From CAIVPM01 sp049242865 (GTDB taxonomy: Bacteria > Bacteroidota > Bacteroidia > Chitinophagales > Chitinophagaceae), in NCBI GenBank assembly GCA_049242865.1, contig JBMLOR010000127.1, positions 1-29,855 of the forward strand: 29,855 nt of DNA. The letters are read 5' to 3'. The notes beneath the pieces were generated by a model. It did no database searches. It was not told the DNA's origin and worked only from the letters and a program-made list of their open reading frames with translations. Positions 29,757-29,855 of this stretch are shown here, in pieces. Positions within the stretch are counted from its first letter, which is position 1. Each line of letters opens with the position of its first letter. Position numbers and translations under genes: made by a program.

Positions 29757-29855
29757 TTATTTTCCCTTTTGTGTTGTTCTATGCTTTGCTTCAGTTGTGA
29801 GAGCAAAACTTTCTCTACGTGTAATTTTTTTGATGTGTTCTGTTTTTCTAAATCT
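29757..29855 (-). CDS. C-terminal end of an unidentified protein, cut by the window edge
   Basis: An open frame enters at 29855 and stops with TAA at 29757 after 32 codons; the visible end is basic (RFRKTEHIKKITRRESFALT, then a Lys/Thr-rich tail). A second open frame, stopping at 29717-29719, overlaps it in another phase. I prefer the first because its third codon positions are more A/T-rich, as in the other genes. No family is recognisable from this little sequence. Confidence 0.35.
   Translation of the reverse strand, partial: RFRKTEHIKKITRRESFALTTEAKHRTTQKGK

Noticed and set aside
29717..29854. An alternative 45-codon minus-strand frame at the window edge
   Set aside because: Its third codon positions are less A/T-rich than those of the competing frame and it uses codons rare in the window (CTC, CTG, AGC). 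It stays possible, not preferred.
1..29855. CRISPR arrays, insertion sequences, prophage, rRNA
   Set aside because: No spaced direct repeats, transposase ORFs, phage genes or rRNA-like stretches were seen on either strand.

Overview
The window reads as a chromosomal fragment of a strongly AT-rich member of the Bacteroidota, most like the Chitinophagaceae/Sphingobacteriia side. The evidence is two secreted proteins with type A type IX secretion (T9SS) tails, a 2,682-residue PKD-rich surface protein with a type B (CHU_C) tail followed by a PorP/SprF protein, GLPGLI and GSCFA family proteins, an OMP_b-brl_3-type TonB-receptor relative, and promoter elements of the Bacteroidota type (TAnnTTTG at -7, TTTG or TTG near -33). 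There are no rRNAs, tRNAs, CRISPR arrays, transposases or phage genes. One run of 100 N (22415-22514) is a scaffold gap.

Layout. 1-1616 (minus): a four-gene run, lipoprotein, YjdM/PhnA-like zinc ribbon, 116-aa hypothetical and a periplasmic cyclophilin cut by the window edge. 1617-2882 (minus): a MacB/FtsX-type ABC permease with no ATPase beside it. 3003-4202 (plus): an ATP-grasp-like protein. 4271-6951 (minus): two tandem paralogous T9SS cargo proteins. 7220-16357 (plus): the giant PKD adhesin and its PorP/SprF partner, the usual T9SS type B pairing. 16510-18414 (plus): arginine decarboxylase and a small membrane protein. 18480-19606 (minus): a solitary paaB and a DUF2461 gene. 19773-20783 (plus): GAPDH. 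20920-25300 (minus): pentapeptide-repeat protein, GLPGLI protein, the gap, and an outer-membrane beta-barrel receptor. 25518-27806 (minus): sucC and a GSCFA protein. 28440-29438 (plus): holA. 29491-29655 (minus): an unannotated-size 54-aa membrane protein with the best promoter in the window. 29757-29855: the tail of an unidentified gene.

The genes mix housekeeping (GAPDH, SucC, HolA, arginine decarboxylase, PPIase) with envelope and secretion functions. The T9SS parts work together: the type A cargo pair and the type B giant protein would pass through the Sec system and then the T9SS, and the PorP/SprF protein next to the giant gene probably assists its surface attachment.

The most unusual stretch is 27807-28439, 633 bp without a credible ORF. 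It carries at least seven inverted repeats, including two terminator-like hairpins that face the plus strand with no plus-strand gene before them, and an 81-nt element closed by a perfect 9-bp stem that sits directly before the second terminator. I read it as one or two structured RNAs, or a leader/attenuator in front of holA. This is inference from sequence complementarity only.
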